Assembly: GCA_003249625.1 (NCBI GenBank)
Contig: QKII01000110.1
Coordinates: 1-31,825 of the forward strand
Direction: 5' to 3'
DNA: 31,825 bases
From: Propionivibrio sp.
GTDB taxonomy: Bacteria > Pseudomonadota > Gammaproteobacteria > Burkholderiales > Rhodocyclaceae
This document shows positions 18,258-27,592 of the stretch, in pieces. Made by a program: the position numbers and the translations under genes. The notes under the pieces were generated by a model. That model had not been told where the DNA came from. It did not search any database and saw only the letters and a list, made by a program, of their open reading frames with translations. Position 1 is the stretch's first letter; each line of letters opens with the position of its first letter.

Positions 18258-19477
18258 CAGAACAGTCTCATGCCGACGCTGCTCGGCTTGGTTGCAGCGG
18301 TTGGCGCCTCACTGACGACGAGGGTCTCGCCCGCCTTCAGTTCGCCACCGACGATTTCCGTATTGCGGTTGTCGGTGATGCCGAGTTGCACGCTTACCGG
18401 CCGGATCGTACGGCCCTCGACGACGTAAATCCGGCCGCTCGATGTGCCTTGTGCGTCGCGCTTCCTGCCGCGGCTTTTGCCTTCGCCGCCACCATTTCGC
18501 GTGCTCTGGCCGTTGGTCGTTTGCACCTCTGTTCCCTTGGCTTGTGGCGTGGCCTCGGCGGGCTTGAAGCGTAGCGCGGCGTTGGGCACCAGCAGCACGT
18601 CCTTGCGCTGCGCTACGCCAATATTGACGTACGCGGTCATGCCCGGGAGCAGGATGTGATCGGGGTTTTCCAGCGATACTCGCACGTTGTAGGTGACGAC
18701 ATTCTGCGTCGTCGTTGGGTTCATGCGGATCTGCTGAACTTCGCCGGTGAAATTGCGGTCGGGGAAAGCATCTACGGTGAAGCGGACCTTCTGGCCTTCC
18801 CTGATCTTGCCGATGTCGGCCTCGGCAAAGCTTGAGTCGATGCGCATCTCGGAGAGATCCTGAGCGATCTTGATCAGCGTCGGTGTCTGGTAGCTGGCGG
18901 CGACTGTCTGGCCGAGGTCGACGACCCGGTCGATGACGATGCCTGAGACCGGTGAGCGAATCACCGTATAACCGAGGTTTACCTGATCCTTGTCGGCGGC
19001 GGCGCGGGCCTGCGCCAGTTGCGCCTCGGCCGACCGGCGGGCCTGGACGGCCTGGTCGAGCTCCTGGCGCGAGACGTACTCCTGGGCGAATAGCGCCTTC
19101 ATGCGCGCTTCGTTCGCCCGTGCGAGGTCGAGCGCCGCGGCGACGTTACCGACATTGGCCGCCGACTGGCGGGCCTGCGCGGCGAGCAGCGAGTGATCGA
19201 GTTCGAGCAAGGGTTGTCCCTTTTCAACCTTGTCGTTGAAATCGACGTACAACTTTGTCACCGTGCCGGAGACCTGCGTGCCGACGTTGACCAGCACGAT
19301 CGGGTTGAGCGTGCCGTTGGCCGATACGGTTTGCGTTATGTCGCCTTTCTCGACGACCTGCAGCCGATAGCGGTTCTCTGGCGCCAGGGCCTGGTTGTCG
19401 CGCCAATGGACGTAGCCGCCGGCCGCCGCGGCGATGGTGATCATTACGAGCAGGGAGTTTCTCAGGATCGGTTTCAT
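18257..19477 (-). CDS. MacA-like periplasmic adaptor (membrane fusion protein)
   Basis: This 406-residue HlyD/RND-type adaptor is anchored by an N-terminal membrane segment (about 6-22). The first half-lipoyl motif ([16 protein letters not shown]) precedes the predicted alpha-helical hairpin (about 95-170, rich in Ala, Gln and Arg), and a second lipoyl half reads [25 protein letters not shown]. Beta-barrel and membrane-proximal domains follow. Residues about 315-345 form a charged, Gly-rich, low-complexity insert ([14 protein letters not shown]) that looks disordered. It would link the MacB-type pump to the TolC-type channel. Its start overlaps the end of the channel gene by 4 bases (ATGA), and it shares one base with the ATPase start. 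Confidence 0.94.
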   Translation of the reverse strand: MKPILRNSLLVMITIAAAAGGYVHWRDNQALAPENRYRLQVVEKGDITQTVSANGTLNPIVLVNVGTQVSGTVTKLYVDFNDKVEKGQPLLELDHSLLAAQARQSAANVGNVAAALDLARANEARMKALFAQEYVSRQELDQAVQARRSAEAQLAQARAAADKDQVNLGYTVIRSPVSGIVIDRVVDLGQTVAASYQTPTLIKIAQDLSEMRIDSSFAEADIGKIREGQKVRFTVDAFPDRNFTGEVQQIRMNPTTTQNVVTYNVRVSLENPDHILLPGMTAYVNIGVAQRKDVLLVPNAALRFKPAEATPQAKGTEVQTTNGQSTRNGGGEGKSRGRKRDAQGTSSGRIYVVEGRTIRPVSVQLGITDNRNTEIVGGELKAGETLVVSEAPTAATKPSSVGMRLF

Positions 19478-20883
19478 GGGATGGGAATGTCGGCAGCGGG
19501 ATTCAGCAAGCGGTTGTCGAGGGTGCCTACGGCTTTGGCCAGCGCGGCGCGGGAAACCTGCCAGTCGAGCGCGGCTTGGATCCGCTGGACGCGGGCGGAA
19601 GCGAGGGCACTCTGTGCGTTGAGTACGTCGATGATGGTCCCGACGCCGGCCTTGTAGCGGCCGAGTGCGACACGTTCAGACTGCGCGGCACTGGCCAGCA
19701 AGTCGTCGGTGGTACGGATCGTCTGCGTGGCCGTGATCAGACTCTGGTAGCCCGTCCATACGTCGAGTGCAACCTGCTGACGCAAAGCCTCGCGCTGGGC
19801 AGTGACGTTGTCGATGCGGGCCTCTGCGGCGCGTACGCGGTAAGTCGTTTCAAAGCCGGAAAACAGTGGCAGCGTCAGCGTGAGGCCAATTGCGTTGCTG
19901 TTTGTACTGATGCTGCCGGTGTCCTGCCAGGTCGGCCCGGTACTCAGCGAAAGCGTCGGCCGGCCGGCGGCGCGCGCGTAGTCGGCGCTGGCTTGTGCCG
20001 CGCGTACCTGCGACTCGGCGGCCAGCAAGTCGGGGCGGCGGGAACGGGCCTCGGCGATCAGCGCGTCGACGTCCCGTTCGAACGTCGTTTCCGGCACGGC
20101 GCGGGGAATCTCGTCCAGACGCAGCGGTGTACTGGCGTCGAGGCCGATGACGTTGGCCAGAGTGCCCAGCGTCGTCTTCACCGTGCCTTCGGCCTTGATG
20201 CGTGCGAGGACGGCCTGCGACCAGGCGGTTTGTGCCTGCAGCCGGTCGGCCGGTGTCGCCGTGCCGACGCGATAGCGGGTCTCGGCCGCGGTCAGGCTCT
20301 CGCGGCTGGCCCTTTCCGATTCCTGTGTGGCGATCAGCGCGGCCCGTGCAGCCTGGGCGTTGTAGTAGGACTGCAGCGCCGACAGGAAGATCGTCTGAAC
20401 CGTGGCGTCGAGCGTTGACGAGGCAGCGAGCAGCAGTTGGCGGGCGTTTTCGAGGTTCGCATCGCGGGCGCCGAAATCGTAGAGCAGCCAGGAAAGTGTC
20501 AGTGCCGTGGTGCGCTGGTCGGTGCTGTTGCCGTCGGTCCGCGAATGCGTCGCCGTAATCTTGCCGTCGAGATTAGGCAGATAGGCGGCGCGTGCAATGC
20601 CAACCTCTGCCGCCTGTACTCGCGCACTGGCCCAGGATTCGTGCGTTTTCGGGTTGCGGCAGAGCGCCTGATCGACAACGTCCAGCACACTGTATACCGC
20701 ATCGACGGAGAGCGACTTGCAGGGGGTGAAAGTCGTGTCTGTCAGTTCGAGTCGGGGCGCTGGCGGTGTGATGGCGGCCGTGTCAAACGGGTCGGCAGGT
20801 TTCTGCGCCATTGCTTCGGCCGTCAGCAAGATCGCTACGGTAGCTACGACAATCAGCGAATGGCGTGTGCGGCTTAATCTCAT
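19474..20883 (-). CDS. TolC-family outer-membrane efflux channel
   Basis: This 469-residue outer-membrane factor has a signal peptide (about 1-26, cleavage after EAMA). Two repeats typical of TolC each contain long helices, including the RAAYLPNLDGKITATHS and ARAAGRPTLSLSTGP strands and the GVGTIIDVLNAQSALASARV block. A trimer would form the outer-membrane barrel and periplasmic tunnel. It is the first gene of the efflux operon and overlaps the adaptor by 4 bases. The N-terminal mature region holds two cysteines (FTPCKSL and ALCRNP) that could form a disulfide, as in some outer-membrane factors. A palindrome and a TATACT box lie just upstream. Confidence 0.93.
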   Translation of the reverse strand: MRLSRTRHSLIVVATVAILLTAEAMAQKPADPFDTAAITPPAPRLELTDTTFTPCKSLSVDAVYSVLDVVDQALCRNPKTHESWASARVQAAEVGIARAAYLPNLDGKITATHSRTDGNSTDQRTTALTLSWLLYDFGARDANLENARQLLLAASSTLDATVQTIFLSALQSYYNAQAARAALIATQESERASRESLTAAETRYRVGTATPADRLQAQTAWSQAVLARIKAEGTVKTTLGTLANVIGLDASTPLRLDEIPRAVPETTFERDVDALIAEARSRRPDLLAAESQVRAAQASADYARAAGRPTLSLSTGPTWQDTGSISTNSNAIGLTLTLPLFSGFETTYRVRAAEARIDNVTAQREALRQQVALDVWTGYQSLITATQTIRTTDDLLASAAQSERVALGRYKAGVGTIIDVLNAQSALASARVQRIQAALDWQVSRAALAKAVGTLDNRLLNPAADIPIP

Positions 20884-20908
20884 TGAATCCGAGCCCCGAA
20901 GCAGTTTT

Positions 20909-20923
20909 CCGCTAGTATAGCGG
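20909..20923. promoter_or_regulatory. 15-bp palindrome over the likely tolC-operon -10 box
   Basis: CCGCTA and TAGCGG are perfect inverted 6-mers around a GTA spacer. On the minus strand the centre reads TATACT, a good -10 for the efflux operon about 30 bases before its ATG, but no -35 is evident 16-18 bases upstream. The symmetry suggests either a repressor site on the promoter or chance around a strong -10. The divergent yaeQ gene shares this 126-base region. Confidence 0.45.
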
Positions 20924-21009
20924 CCCCCATCCTTTACGACCTTTTACGGGCGACGGCGCGTGTTAGAAACTGTTTCAGCGTCGGTGATCCCGCCTGTACC
21001 GGAACTTTC

Positions 21010-21549
21010 ATGGCGCTCAAGGCAACCATTTTCAAGGCCGACCTGTCGGTCGCCGATCTCGACCGCAACGTCTATGCGGATTTCTCGCTCACCCTGGCAC
21101 AGCATCCGTCAGAAAACGATACACGGATGATGGTCCGTCTTCTGGCCTTCATGCTCTTTGCCGACGAGCGCCTGGAGTTCGGGAAGGGGCTGTCAACCGA
21201 CGACGAACCGGACCTGTGGCTGAAGGATCTCACTGGTGCGATTGACTTGTGGATTTACGTTGGGCAGCTGGACGAGCGCTGGCTCCGGAAAGCGTCCGGG
21301 CGAGCCGGGCGCGTCGTGGTCCTTGCCTTCGGCGACCGGGCGACTGACGTGTGGTGGGAGCAGAATCGCGCGACATTGCAAAAACTGTCGAACCTGACCG
21401 TTCTCCGGATTACCGGTGACGAAGCTCAGGCGCTTGGCCAATTGGCGAAGCGCTCGATGGCGCTGCAATGCATGATCCAGGACGGCGAGGTCATGATCAC
21501 GGGCGGTGAAGACACCTTGCGCATCGCACCCGGAAAACTGTCGAATTGA
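21010..21549 (+). CDS. yaeQ: YaeQ-family protein
   Basis: This 179-residue cytoplasmic protein matches YaeQ throughout. It opens MALKATIFKADLSVADLDRNVY, the middle block reads ADERLEFGKGLSTDDEPDLWLKDLTGAIDLWIYVGQLDERWLRKASGRA (in two parts, about 52-98), and it ends with a beta-rich segment. Its fold resembles a PD-(D/E)XK nuclease, and E. coli YaeQ was noted as a suppressor related to RfaH, but the biochemical role is unsettled. Length equals the family norm. It is divergent from the efflux operon and is followed after about 100 bases by the amino-acid transporter genes, which appear to have their own promoter. Confidence 0.93.
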   Translation: MALKATIFKADLSVADLDRNVYADFSLTLAQHPSENDTRMMVRLLAFMLFADERLEFGKGLSTDDEPDLWLKDLTGAIDLWIYVGQLDERWLRKASGRAGRVVVLAFGDRATDVWWEQNRATLQKLSNLTVLRITGDEAQALGQLAKRSMALQCMIQDGEVMITGGEDTLRIAPGKLSN

Positions 21550-21569
21550 TGGTGATTGTCTGAATGAAA

Positions 21570-21598
21570 TTCCCTTCGCTTCGGCCATCCGGTAGACT
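21570..21598 (+). promoter_or_regulatory. Possible promoter of the amino-acid ABC transporter operon
   Basis: TTCCCT (21570-21575) and TAGACT (21593-21598) are 17 bases apart in the gap between yaeQ and the permease. The -10 is acceptable and the -35 poor. It is the only candidate I see in this gap. Confidence 0.33.
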
Positions 21599-21652
21599 CT
21601 CGGTTTTGTCTGCCTGGCCGGATTTTCGGTGTCCGGTCGTCGAGTCTTCCTC

Positions 21653-22306
21653 ATGAACTACGTGTTGGATATTTTGCCCCCGCTGTTGCAAGGCACCGGG
21701 GTTACGCTGAAGGTCTTCCTCATCACGCTGGTGCTTTCCGTGCCGTTCGGGCTGGCGCTGGCGCTGATGCGCATCTCCCGCTTCAAGGCGCTCGGCACGC
21801 TGGTCAACGGCTATATCTGGCTGATGCGCGGCACGCCGCTGATGCTGCAGATGCTCTTCATCTACTTCGCGCTGCCGTTCGTGCCGGTGATCGGCATCAG
21901 CCTGCCCGATTTCCCGGCGGCAATCGTCGCCTTCGTGCTCAATTACGCCGCTTACTTTGCCGAGATCTTCCGTGCCGGCATCCAGTCGATCGATCGTGGG
22001 CAATACGAAGGTGCGCGCGTGCTCGGGCTGACCTACGCACAGACCATGCGACGCATCGTGCTGCCGCAAGTAGTCAAGCGCATCCTGCCGCCGATCAGCA
22101 ACGAGACGATTACGCTGGTGAAGGACACCTCGCTGATCTACGTTCTGGCGATGAACGATCTTTTGCGTGCGGCGCGTGGCATCGTCCAGCGCGATTTCAC
22201 AACGACGCCGTTCATCGTCGCCGCTGCCTTCTACCTGATCATGACCCTGGTGCTGACCTACGGCTTCCAGCGGCTGGAAAAGAAATACGCCGTCTATGAT
22301 GAATGA
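21653..22306 (+). CDS. Polar amino-acid ABC transporter permease (HisM/GlnP family)
   Basis: This 217-residue inner-membrane permease has about five membrane segments. The family hallmark is [21 protein letters not shown] (in two parts), preceded by the coupling EAA loop ([22 protein letters not shown], split). The N-terminal [20 protein letters not shown] and [17 protein letters not shown] are also typical. It would import a polar amino acid with the ATPase downstream, whose start overlaps its end by 11 bases. No substrate-binding protein gene is present in the window, so the binding component must be encoded elsewhere. The ATG at 21653 gives the standard N-terminus; a GTG at 21629 is the alternative. 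Whether the pair works as a homodimer or with a second permease is not visible. Confidence 0.93.
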   Translation: MNYVLDILPPLLQGTGVTLKVFLITLVLSVPFGLALALMRISRFKALGTLVNGYIWLMRGTPLMLQMLFIYFALPFVPVIGISLPDFPAAIVAFVLNYAAYFAEIFRAGIQSIDRGQYEGARVLGLTYAQTMRRIVLPQVVKRILPPISNETITLVKDTSLIYVLAMNDLLRAARGIVQRDFTTTPFIVAAAFYLIMTLVLTYGFQRLEKKYAVYDE

Positions 22307-23063
22307 TCCGATGATCCGTGCCGTCGACGTGCACAAGCATTTTGGCCCGGTGGAGGTCCTCAAGGGCGTCTCGCTGGAGGTTGGCAAAGGCGAGGTGATT
22401 GCCATCATCGGCCCGTCGGGGTCGGGCAAGAGCACCTTCCTGCGCTGCCTGATCCATCTCGAAACGGTGCATCGCGGCACCATCGCGATCGAGGGCGAGG
22501 AACTGGTTTCGACTGACGCCGCCGGGCATTGTCATTACGTGCCGGACGGCGAAGTCCGCCGCATCTGCGGCAAGATGGGCATGGTCTTCCAGCACTTCAA
22601 CCTGTTCCCCCACCTGACCGTGCTGCAGAACATCATCGAAGCGCCGATGACGGTCAAGGGCATGCGCCGCAACGAGATCGTGCCAAAGGCTGAAGCGTTG
22701 CTGAAGAAAGTCGGGCTGCTGGAAAAGCGCGACGCGTATCCGTCACGCCTGTCGGGCGGGCAGAAACAGCGGGTGGCTATCGCCCGCGCGCTGGCGATGG
22801 AGCCCGACATCATGCTCTTCGACGAGCCGACCTCGGCGCTCGATCCCGAGTTGACCGGCGAGGTGCTGCGCACGATGCGCGAGCTTGCCGACGAGCACAT
22901 GACCATGGTTGTCGTCACGCATGAAATGGGCTTCGCCCGCGAGGTCGCCAGCCGCGTGATCTTCATGGACGAGGGCAACATCGTCGAATCGCGGCCGGCA
23001 CGTGAAATGTTCGCGAGCCCCGAGCATCCCCGTACACGGGCGTTTCTGGAAAACATGCTGTAG
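22296..23063 (+). CDS. Polar amino-acid ABC transporter ATP-binding protein (GlnQ/HisP family)
   Basis: This 255-residue ATPase has Walker A GPSGSGKS (39-46), the Q-loop in [14 protein letters not shown], the signature LSGGQKQR (152-159), Walker [14 protein letters not shown] (172-184) and the switch His in VVTHEMGFA. An insert of about 15 residues ([17 protein letters not shown]) before the Q-loop matches HisP-like proteins. It energises the permease encoded just upstream; the genes overlap by 11 bases. Its stop TAG shares its last base with the GTG start of the helicase gene, so all three genes probably form one transcript. The substrate cannot be told from the sequence. Confidence 0.95.
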   Translation: MMNDPMIRAVDVHKHFGPVEVLKGVSLEVGKGEVIAIIGPSGSGKSTFLRCLIHLETVHRGTIAIEGEELVSTDAAGHCHYVPDGEVRRICGKMGMVFQHFNLFPHLTVLQNIIEAPMTVKGMRRNEIVPKAEALLKKVGLLEKRDAYPSRLSGGQKQRVAIARALAMEPDIMLFDEPTSALDPELTGEVLRTMRELADEHMTMVVVTHEMGFAREVASRVIFMDEGNIVESRPAREMFASPEHPRTRAFLENML

Positions 23064-24985
23064 TGCCTTCGCTCACCGACGTTTTTGCTCCGGACGGCCT
23101 GCTCGCCGGAAACATTCCGGGTTACCGGCTGCGGCCGCAGCAACTGGAAATGGCCGAGCGCATCGCGGCGGCGATTGCCGGCAACAAGGTGCTCGTCGCC
23201 GAAGCAGGTACGGGTACCGGCAAGACCTTTGCCTATCTCGTCCCCGCGCTGCTTTCCGGCGGCAAGGTGATCGTCTCCACAGGCACCAAGAACCTGCAGG
23301 ATCAGCTGTTCGCGAAGGACATCCCGACCGTGCGCAAGGTGCTTGGCTCGCCTGTGCAGGTGGCGCTGCTGAAGGGGCGGGCGAACTACGTCTGCCACTA
23401 CCATCTGGATCGGGCGCAGGCCGACGGCCGTTTCTTTTCGCGTGAGGATGCGGCCGATGCGGCGCGCGTCGCCCGTTTCGCCAAGCAGACGAAGACCGGC
23501 GACAAGGCCGAGTGCGGCGAGGTCTCGGAGAACTCACCGGTCTGGAACATGGTCACCTCGACCCGCGAGAACTGCCTCGGGCAGGACTGTCCACACAACA
23601 AGGAATGCTTCGTCCTCGCCGCGCGCCGCGAGGCGCTGGCTGCGGATCTGGTGGTCGTGAATCACCACCTGTTCTTCGCGGACGTGATGCTCCGTGACGA
23701 AGGCACGGCCGAACTGCTGCCGGCGTGCAACACGGTGATCTTCGACGAGGCTCATCAGTTGCCCGAGACCGCCAGCCTGTTCTTCGGCAACAACGTGTCG
23801 ACCGCGCAGGTGCTCGACCTCGCCCGTGATGCCAAGGTCGAAGGCTTGGCTGGCGCACGCGACTGTCTCGACTTGCCCAAGGTCTGTGGCGTCGTCGAGA
23901 AGGCGGCGAAGGACTTGCGCCTGACGCTGCCGGTCGAACCGGCGCGCTTCTCGCTCACGCAGCTTGAGGAGCGCTCGGGATTCGACAACAACCTCGTCGG
24001 GCTGATTCGTGAACTCGATGTATTCACGGCGCTGCTGGAAACGCAGGCGCAGCGTTCGGAAGGATTGGAAAACTGCTGGCGCCGCGCCGGCGAACTGGTG
24101 GCCCAGCTGCGTCGCTGGCAGACTGGGGCCGACAAGGATTACGTCCGCTGGGGCGAGACCTACACGCATTCGCTGCAGCTGAACGCCACGCCGCTGGTCA
24201 TCGCCAACATCATGCAGAAGCAGATGAGCGGCCATCCGCGCGCCTGGGTCTTTACCTCGGCGACACTGGCCGTGCAGAAGGACTTCGGCCATTACTGCGC
24301 AGAGATGGGGCTGGTGGACGCGGAATCGGCGTCGTGGGACAGCCCCTTCGATTACGGGCAACAGGCCGTGCTCTACGCGCCGACCGGATTGCCAGAACCG
24401 AATACCTTCACCTACACCGAGGCCGTGATCAAGGCGGCGTTCCCGGTGGTCAAGGCGAGTGGCGGCCGTGCCTTCTTCCTGTGCACCTCGCTGCGTGCCA
24501 TGCGCCGGACACACGAACTGCTGCAGGAACATCTTGAGCGTGCTGGTCTTGATCTCCCGCTACTGATCCAGGGTGAGGGTAGCAAGAACGAATTGCTCGA
24601 ACGCTTTCGCCGCCTCGGCAATGCCATCCTGGTTGGCAGTCAGAGCTTCTGGGAAGGCGTCGACGTGCGTGGCGATGCCTTGTCGCTGGTGGTGATAGAC
24701 AAGCTGCCGTTTGCGCCACCGGACGACCCGGTGCTTTCGGCGCGCATCGACCGGATGAAGGCGGAAGGGCGCAACGCTTTTATGGACTACCAGTTGCCGC
24801 GTGCGGTGATCAACGTCAAGCAGGGCGCCGGACGATTGATTCGTGATGAGACCGACCGCGGCGTGCTGATGATCTGCGACCCGCGCCTCGTCGGCAAGCA
24901 CTACGGCAAGCGCATCTGGCGTAGCTTGCCGCCGATGAAGCGCACGAGAGAACTGGATGAAGTGCTGGCATTCTTCGGGGACTGA
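23063..24985 (+). CDS. dinG: Iron-sulfur DNA helicase, DinG/YoaA (XPD-like) family
   Basis: This 640-residue superfamily-2 helicase has Walker A AEAGTGTGKT (46-55) and the DEAH box (228-231 in FDEAHQLPE). Four cysteines fit the [4Fe-4S] cluster of the XPD/DinG group: Cys111, Cys171, Cys176 and Cys182. The C-terminal motor has SFWEGVDVRGDAL and the final motif QGAGRLIRDETDRG. Such enzymes unwind 5'-3' and act on stalled forks, R-loops or damage. At 640 residues it is closer in length to E. coli YoaA than to DinG, so orthology to one or the other is open. It starts with GTG at 23063, overlapping the stop of the transporter ATPase by one base, an unusual functional pairing. Confidence 0.93.
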   Translation: MPSLTDVFAPDGLLAGNIPGYRLRPQQLEMAERIAAAIAGNKVLVAEAGTGTGKTFAYLVPALLSGGKVIVSTGTKNLQDQLFAKDIPTVRKVLGSPVQVALLKGRANYVCHYHLDRAQADGRFFSREDAADAARVARFAKQTKTGDKAECGEVSENSPVWNMVTSTRENCLGQDCPHNKECFVLAARREALAADLVVVNHHLFFADVMLRDEGTAELLPACNTVIFDEAHQLPETASLFFGNNVSTAQVLDLARDAKVEGLAGARDCLDLPKVCGVVEKAAKDLRLTLPVEPARFSLTQLEERSGFDNNLVGLIRELDVFTALLETQAQRSEGLENCWRRAGELVAQLRRWQTGADKDYVRWGETYTHSLQLNATPLVIANIMQKQMSGHPRAWVFTSATLAVQKDFGHYCAEMGLVDAESASWDSPFDYGQQAVLYAPTGLPEPNTFTYTEAVIKAAFPVVKASGGRAFFLCTSLRAMRRTHELLQEHLERAGLDLPLLIQGEGSKNELLERFRRLGNAILVGSQSFWEGVDVRGDALSLVVIDKLPFAPPDDPVLSARIDRMKAEGRNAFMDYQLPRAVINVKQGAGRLIRDETDRGVLMICDPRLVGKHYGKRIWRSLPPMKRTRELDEVLAFFGD

Positions 24986-24996
24986 CCGGCCGAATC

Positions 24997-25074
24997 CGTC
25001 ATCCCGGCGCAGGCCGGGACCCAGTGGGATACAACAGAAGCTGTTCCTGGACCCCGGCCTACACCGGGGTGACG
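24997..25074. repeat. 78-bp double-hairpin repeat between convergent dinG and maeB
   Basis: Two 28-base arms (24997-25024 and 25047-25074) are near reverse complements with about five differences. Each arm also contains its own short palindrome (CCCGGCGCAGGCCGGG in the first, CCCCGGCCTACACCGGGG in the second). The arm ends CGTCA and TGACG and the CCAG/CTGG inner ends match a type of dispersed intergenic repeat common in Proteobacteria. It lies 11 bases after the dinG stop and 23 before the maeB stop, so it can fold as a terminator or 3' end stabiliser for both messages. Confidence 0.85.
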
Positions 25075-25097
25075 AGCCACGAGCCGCGTTGGCCGGT

Positions 25098-27371
25098 TTA
25101 CTTGCCCGCCGCGTCCACCACCGCCAGCGCCGTCATGTTGACGATCCGCCGTACCGTTGCCGTGTTGGTTAGCACATGTACCGGACGCGCGGCGCCGAGC
25201 AGGATCGGGCCGATGGTGATGCCTTCGCCCACTGTCATCTTGAGCAGACTGTACGAGATGTTGGCGGCGTCGAGGTTGGGCATGATCAGGATGTTGGCCT
25301 CGCCGGTGAGCGGCGATTCCGGATCGAACTTGCTGCGGATGTCTTCCGCCAGCGCGGCGTCGCCGTGCATCTCGCCGTCGGCTTCCACGTCCGGCGCCAT
25401 GGCTCGGAACAGCGCGGTCGCCTCGGCCATCTTTCGCGCCGAGGGCGTATCGGCGTTGCCGAAATTCGAATGCGAGAGCATCGCTACCTTCGGCACGATG
25501 CCGAAACGCCGCACGCCTTCCGCCGCCATCCGGGCAATCTCGGCCAGCTGCTGCGCGCTTGGGTCAGCGTTGACGTGCGTGTCGCAGATAAAGAGCGCGC
25601 GGCCCGGCAGAATCAAGTGATTCATCGCGGCCATCGTCGAGCAGCCGGGAGCCGTTCCGATCACGTCTAGCACCTGTTGCAGATGATGCTTGTAGTGGCC
25701 GGTTACGCCGCAGATCAGACCGTCGGCGTACCCCAGGCGGATCAGTATTGCGCCGATGACCGTCGCGTCCTGGCGCAGCGCGGCCTTGGCTGAATCGATA
25801 TTCACGCCCGACCGCTTCATGAGGCTGTGATAGCAGCGCCAAGCCTCGTTGTAGCGCTGGTCATCATTCGGGTTAACGACCTCGATGTCTTCTCCGATCC
25901 TCAATTTCGAACCGATGCGTTCGAGCCGCGCCGCGATCACGTCGGGGCGGCCGATCAGGATCGGGCGGGTCAGTCGCTCGTCCAGCACGATCTGCGCGGC
26001 GCGCAGCACGCGCTCATCTTCGCCGTCGGCGAAAACGATGCGCTTTGGTTTGCCGGTGCGGGCCGCTTCGAACACCGCACGCATGCCGACCCCCGTGCGG
26101 TAGACGAATCCCTGGAGCTTTTGGACGTAGGCGGCCATGTCGGCGATCGGCCGGCTGGAGACGCCGGACTCCATCGCCGCCTTGGCCACGGCCGGGGCAA
26201 TGACGAGGATCAGGCGCGGGTCGAAGGGCTTGGGGATCAGGTACTCCGGTCCGAACGACAATTCCTGTCCAGGGTAGGCAGAGGCGACCTCACTGGTAGC
26301 CGCCTCGTGCGCCATTGCCGCGATGGCCTCGACGCAGGCGAGTTTCATCTCCTCGGTGATGCGCGTCGCGCCGACGTCCAGTGCGCCGCGGAAGATGAAC
26401 GGGAAGCAGAGGACGTTGTTGACCTGGTTCGGGTAGTCCGAGCGGCCGGTAGCCATGATCACGTCGGGCCGTGCCTGATGGGCGAGTTCCGGCATGATCT
26501 CCGGCGTCGGGTTGGACAGCGCGAAGATGATCGGCTTGTCGGCCATCGTTTTGACCATTTCGGGCTTGAGCACGCCGGCGGTCGACAAGCCGAGGAAGAC
26601 GTCGGCACCCTCGATGGCATCGGTCAGCGTACGGGCGGTCGTCTCGCGGGCGTAGCGCGCCTTGTTCGGCTCCATGTTCGCGTCGCGCCCGACATGAATT
26701 ACGCCCTTCGAGTCGCAAACGGTCACATTCTCGGGGCGGATTCCGAGATTGCACCACAGGTCGAGGCAGGAAATCGCCGCGGCGCCAGCGCCCGAACACA
26801 CCACCTTCACTTTCGCGATGTCTTTGCCGACGACCTTCAATGCGTTGAGCATTGCCGCCGCGGAGATAATTGCGGTGCCGTGCTGGTCGTCGTGGAAGAC
26901 CGGGATGGACATCCGCTCCTTGAGCTTCTTCTCGATGTAGAAGCACTCCGGTGCCTTGATGTCTTCGAGGTTGACGCCGCCCAGTGTCGGTTCCAGCGCG
27001 GCGACCATCTCGATCAGCTTGTCCGGGTCGTTTTCCGCAAGCTCGATGTCGAAGACATCGATGCCGGCGAACTTCTTGAACAGGCAGCCCTTGCCTTCCA
27101 TCACCGGTTTGCCGGCCAGCGGGCCGATGTTGCCGAGACCGAGCACGGCGGTGCCGTTGGTCACCACGCCGACGAGATTGGCGCGCGACGTGTACAGCGC
27201 GGCATTTTTCTCGTCCTCGACGATGGCTTCGCAGGCGTAGGCCACGCCGGGCGAGTAGGCGAGCGACAGGTCGAACTGGTTGGTCAGTGCCTTGGTCGGC
27301 TGGACCGAGATTTTTCCGGGCGTGGGGGACTGATGGTAGTCAAGCGCGGCGTCGCGCAGGGTTTTTTCCAT
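25098..27371 (-). CDS. maeB: NADP-dependent malic enzyme with C-terminal phosphotransacetylase-like domain
   Basis: This 757-residue MaeB-type enzyme oxidatively decarboxylates malate to pyruvate and makes NADPH. The malic domain (1 to about 420) holds [15 protein letters not shown] (36-50), [22 protein letters not shown] (split) near 70-91, the metal and malate site FHDDQHGTA (159-167), and a nucleotide-binding [11 protein letters not shown] (190-200). The C-terminal part (about 430-757) is a phosphotransacetylase-like domain that in relatives confers regulation by acetyl-CoA rather than acetyltransferase activity. Length is typical. GGAG sits 11 bases before the ATG. The enzyme would supply NADPH and pyruvate during growth on organic acids, a fitting source of reductant in a diazotroph, though no direct link to the nif genes is shown. 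Confidence 0.96.
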   Translation of the reverse strand: MEKTLRDAALDYHQSPTPGKISVQPTKALTNQFDLSLAYSPGVAYACEAIVEDEKNAALYTSRANLVGVVTNGTAVLGLGNIGPLAGKPVMEGKGCLFKKFAGIDVFDIELAENDPDKLIEMVAALEPTLGGVNLEDIKAPECFYIEKKLKERMSIPVFHDDQHGTAIISAAAMLNALKVVGKDIAKVKVVCSGAGAAAISCLDLWCNLGIRPENVTVCDSKGVIHVGRDANMEPNKARYARETTARTLTDAIEGADVFLGLSTAGVLKPEMVKTMADKPIIFALSNPTPEIMPELAHQARPDVIMATGRSDYPNQVNNVLCFPFIFRGALDVGATRITEEMKLACVEAIAAMAHEAATSEVASAYPGQELSFGPEYLIPKPFDPRLILVIAPAVAKAAMESGVSSRPIADMAAYVQKLQGFVYRTGVGMRAVFEAARTGKPKRIVFADGEDERVLRAAQIVLDERLTRPILIGRPDVIAARLERIGSKLRIGEDIEVVNPNDDQRYNEAWRCYHSLMKRSGVNIDSAKAALRQDATVIGAILIRLGYADGLICGVTGHYKHHLQQVLDVIGTAPGCSTMAAMNHLILPGRALFICDTHVNADPSAQQLAEIARMAAEGVRRFGIVPKVAMLSHSNFGNADTPSARKMAEATALFRAMAPDVEADGEMHGDAALAEDIRSKFDPESPLTGEANILIMPNLDAANISYSLLKMTVGEGITIGPILLGAARPVHVLTNTATVRRIVNMTALAVVDAAGK

Positions 27372-27592
27372 TGTTACCAGTGCTCCTTCGTAATGTGAAT
27401 ATCGTTGGGAGAACGGCTTGACGAGACAGGGAGGAGAGGCGTTGGCACTGGCTTTCCTCCAATCAAGCTAACAAAGTTTAGCAGTCGGGGATGGGGCGCA
27501 CTCTGCCAAAAACCACAATAAGACGGGCTGGAACGATGCAACCGGTAAAATATTGCTTTCCCCCAAACTGACGTTCTGTCGGTTCTTGTCGT

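Noticed and set aside
25827..27398. Long plus-strand open frame of 523 codons
   Set aside because: It lies antisense to maeB, whose full domain set is certain; it is a shadow produced by GC-rich codon bias and has no ribosome binding site or recognisable domain.
27443..27458. TGGCAC resembling a second sigma-54 promoter upstream of the ATP-grasp gene
   Set aside because: The -12 part reads TTCCT in place of TTGCW, losing the invariant GC.
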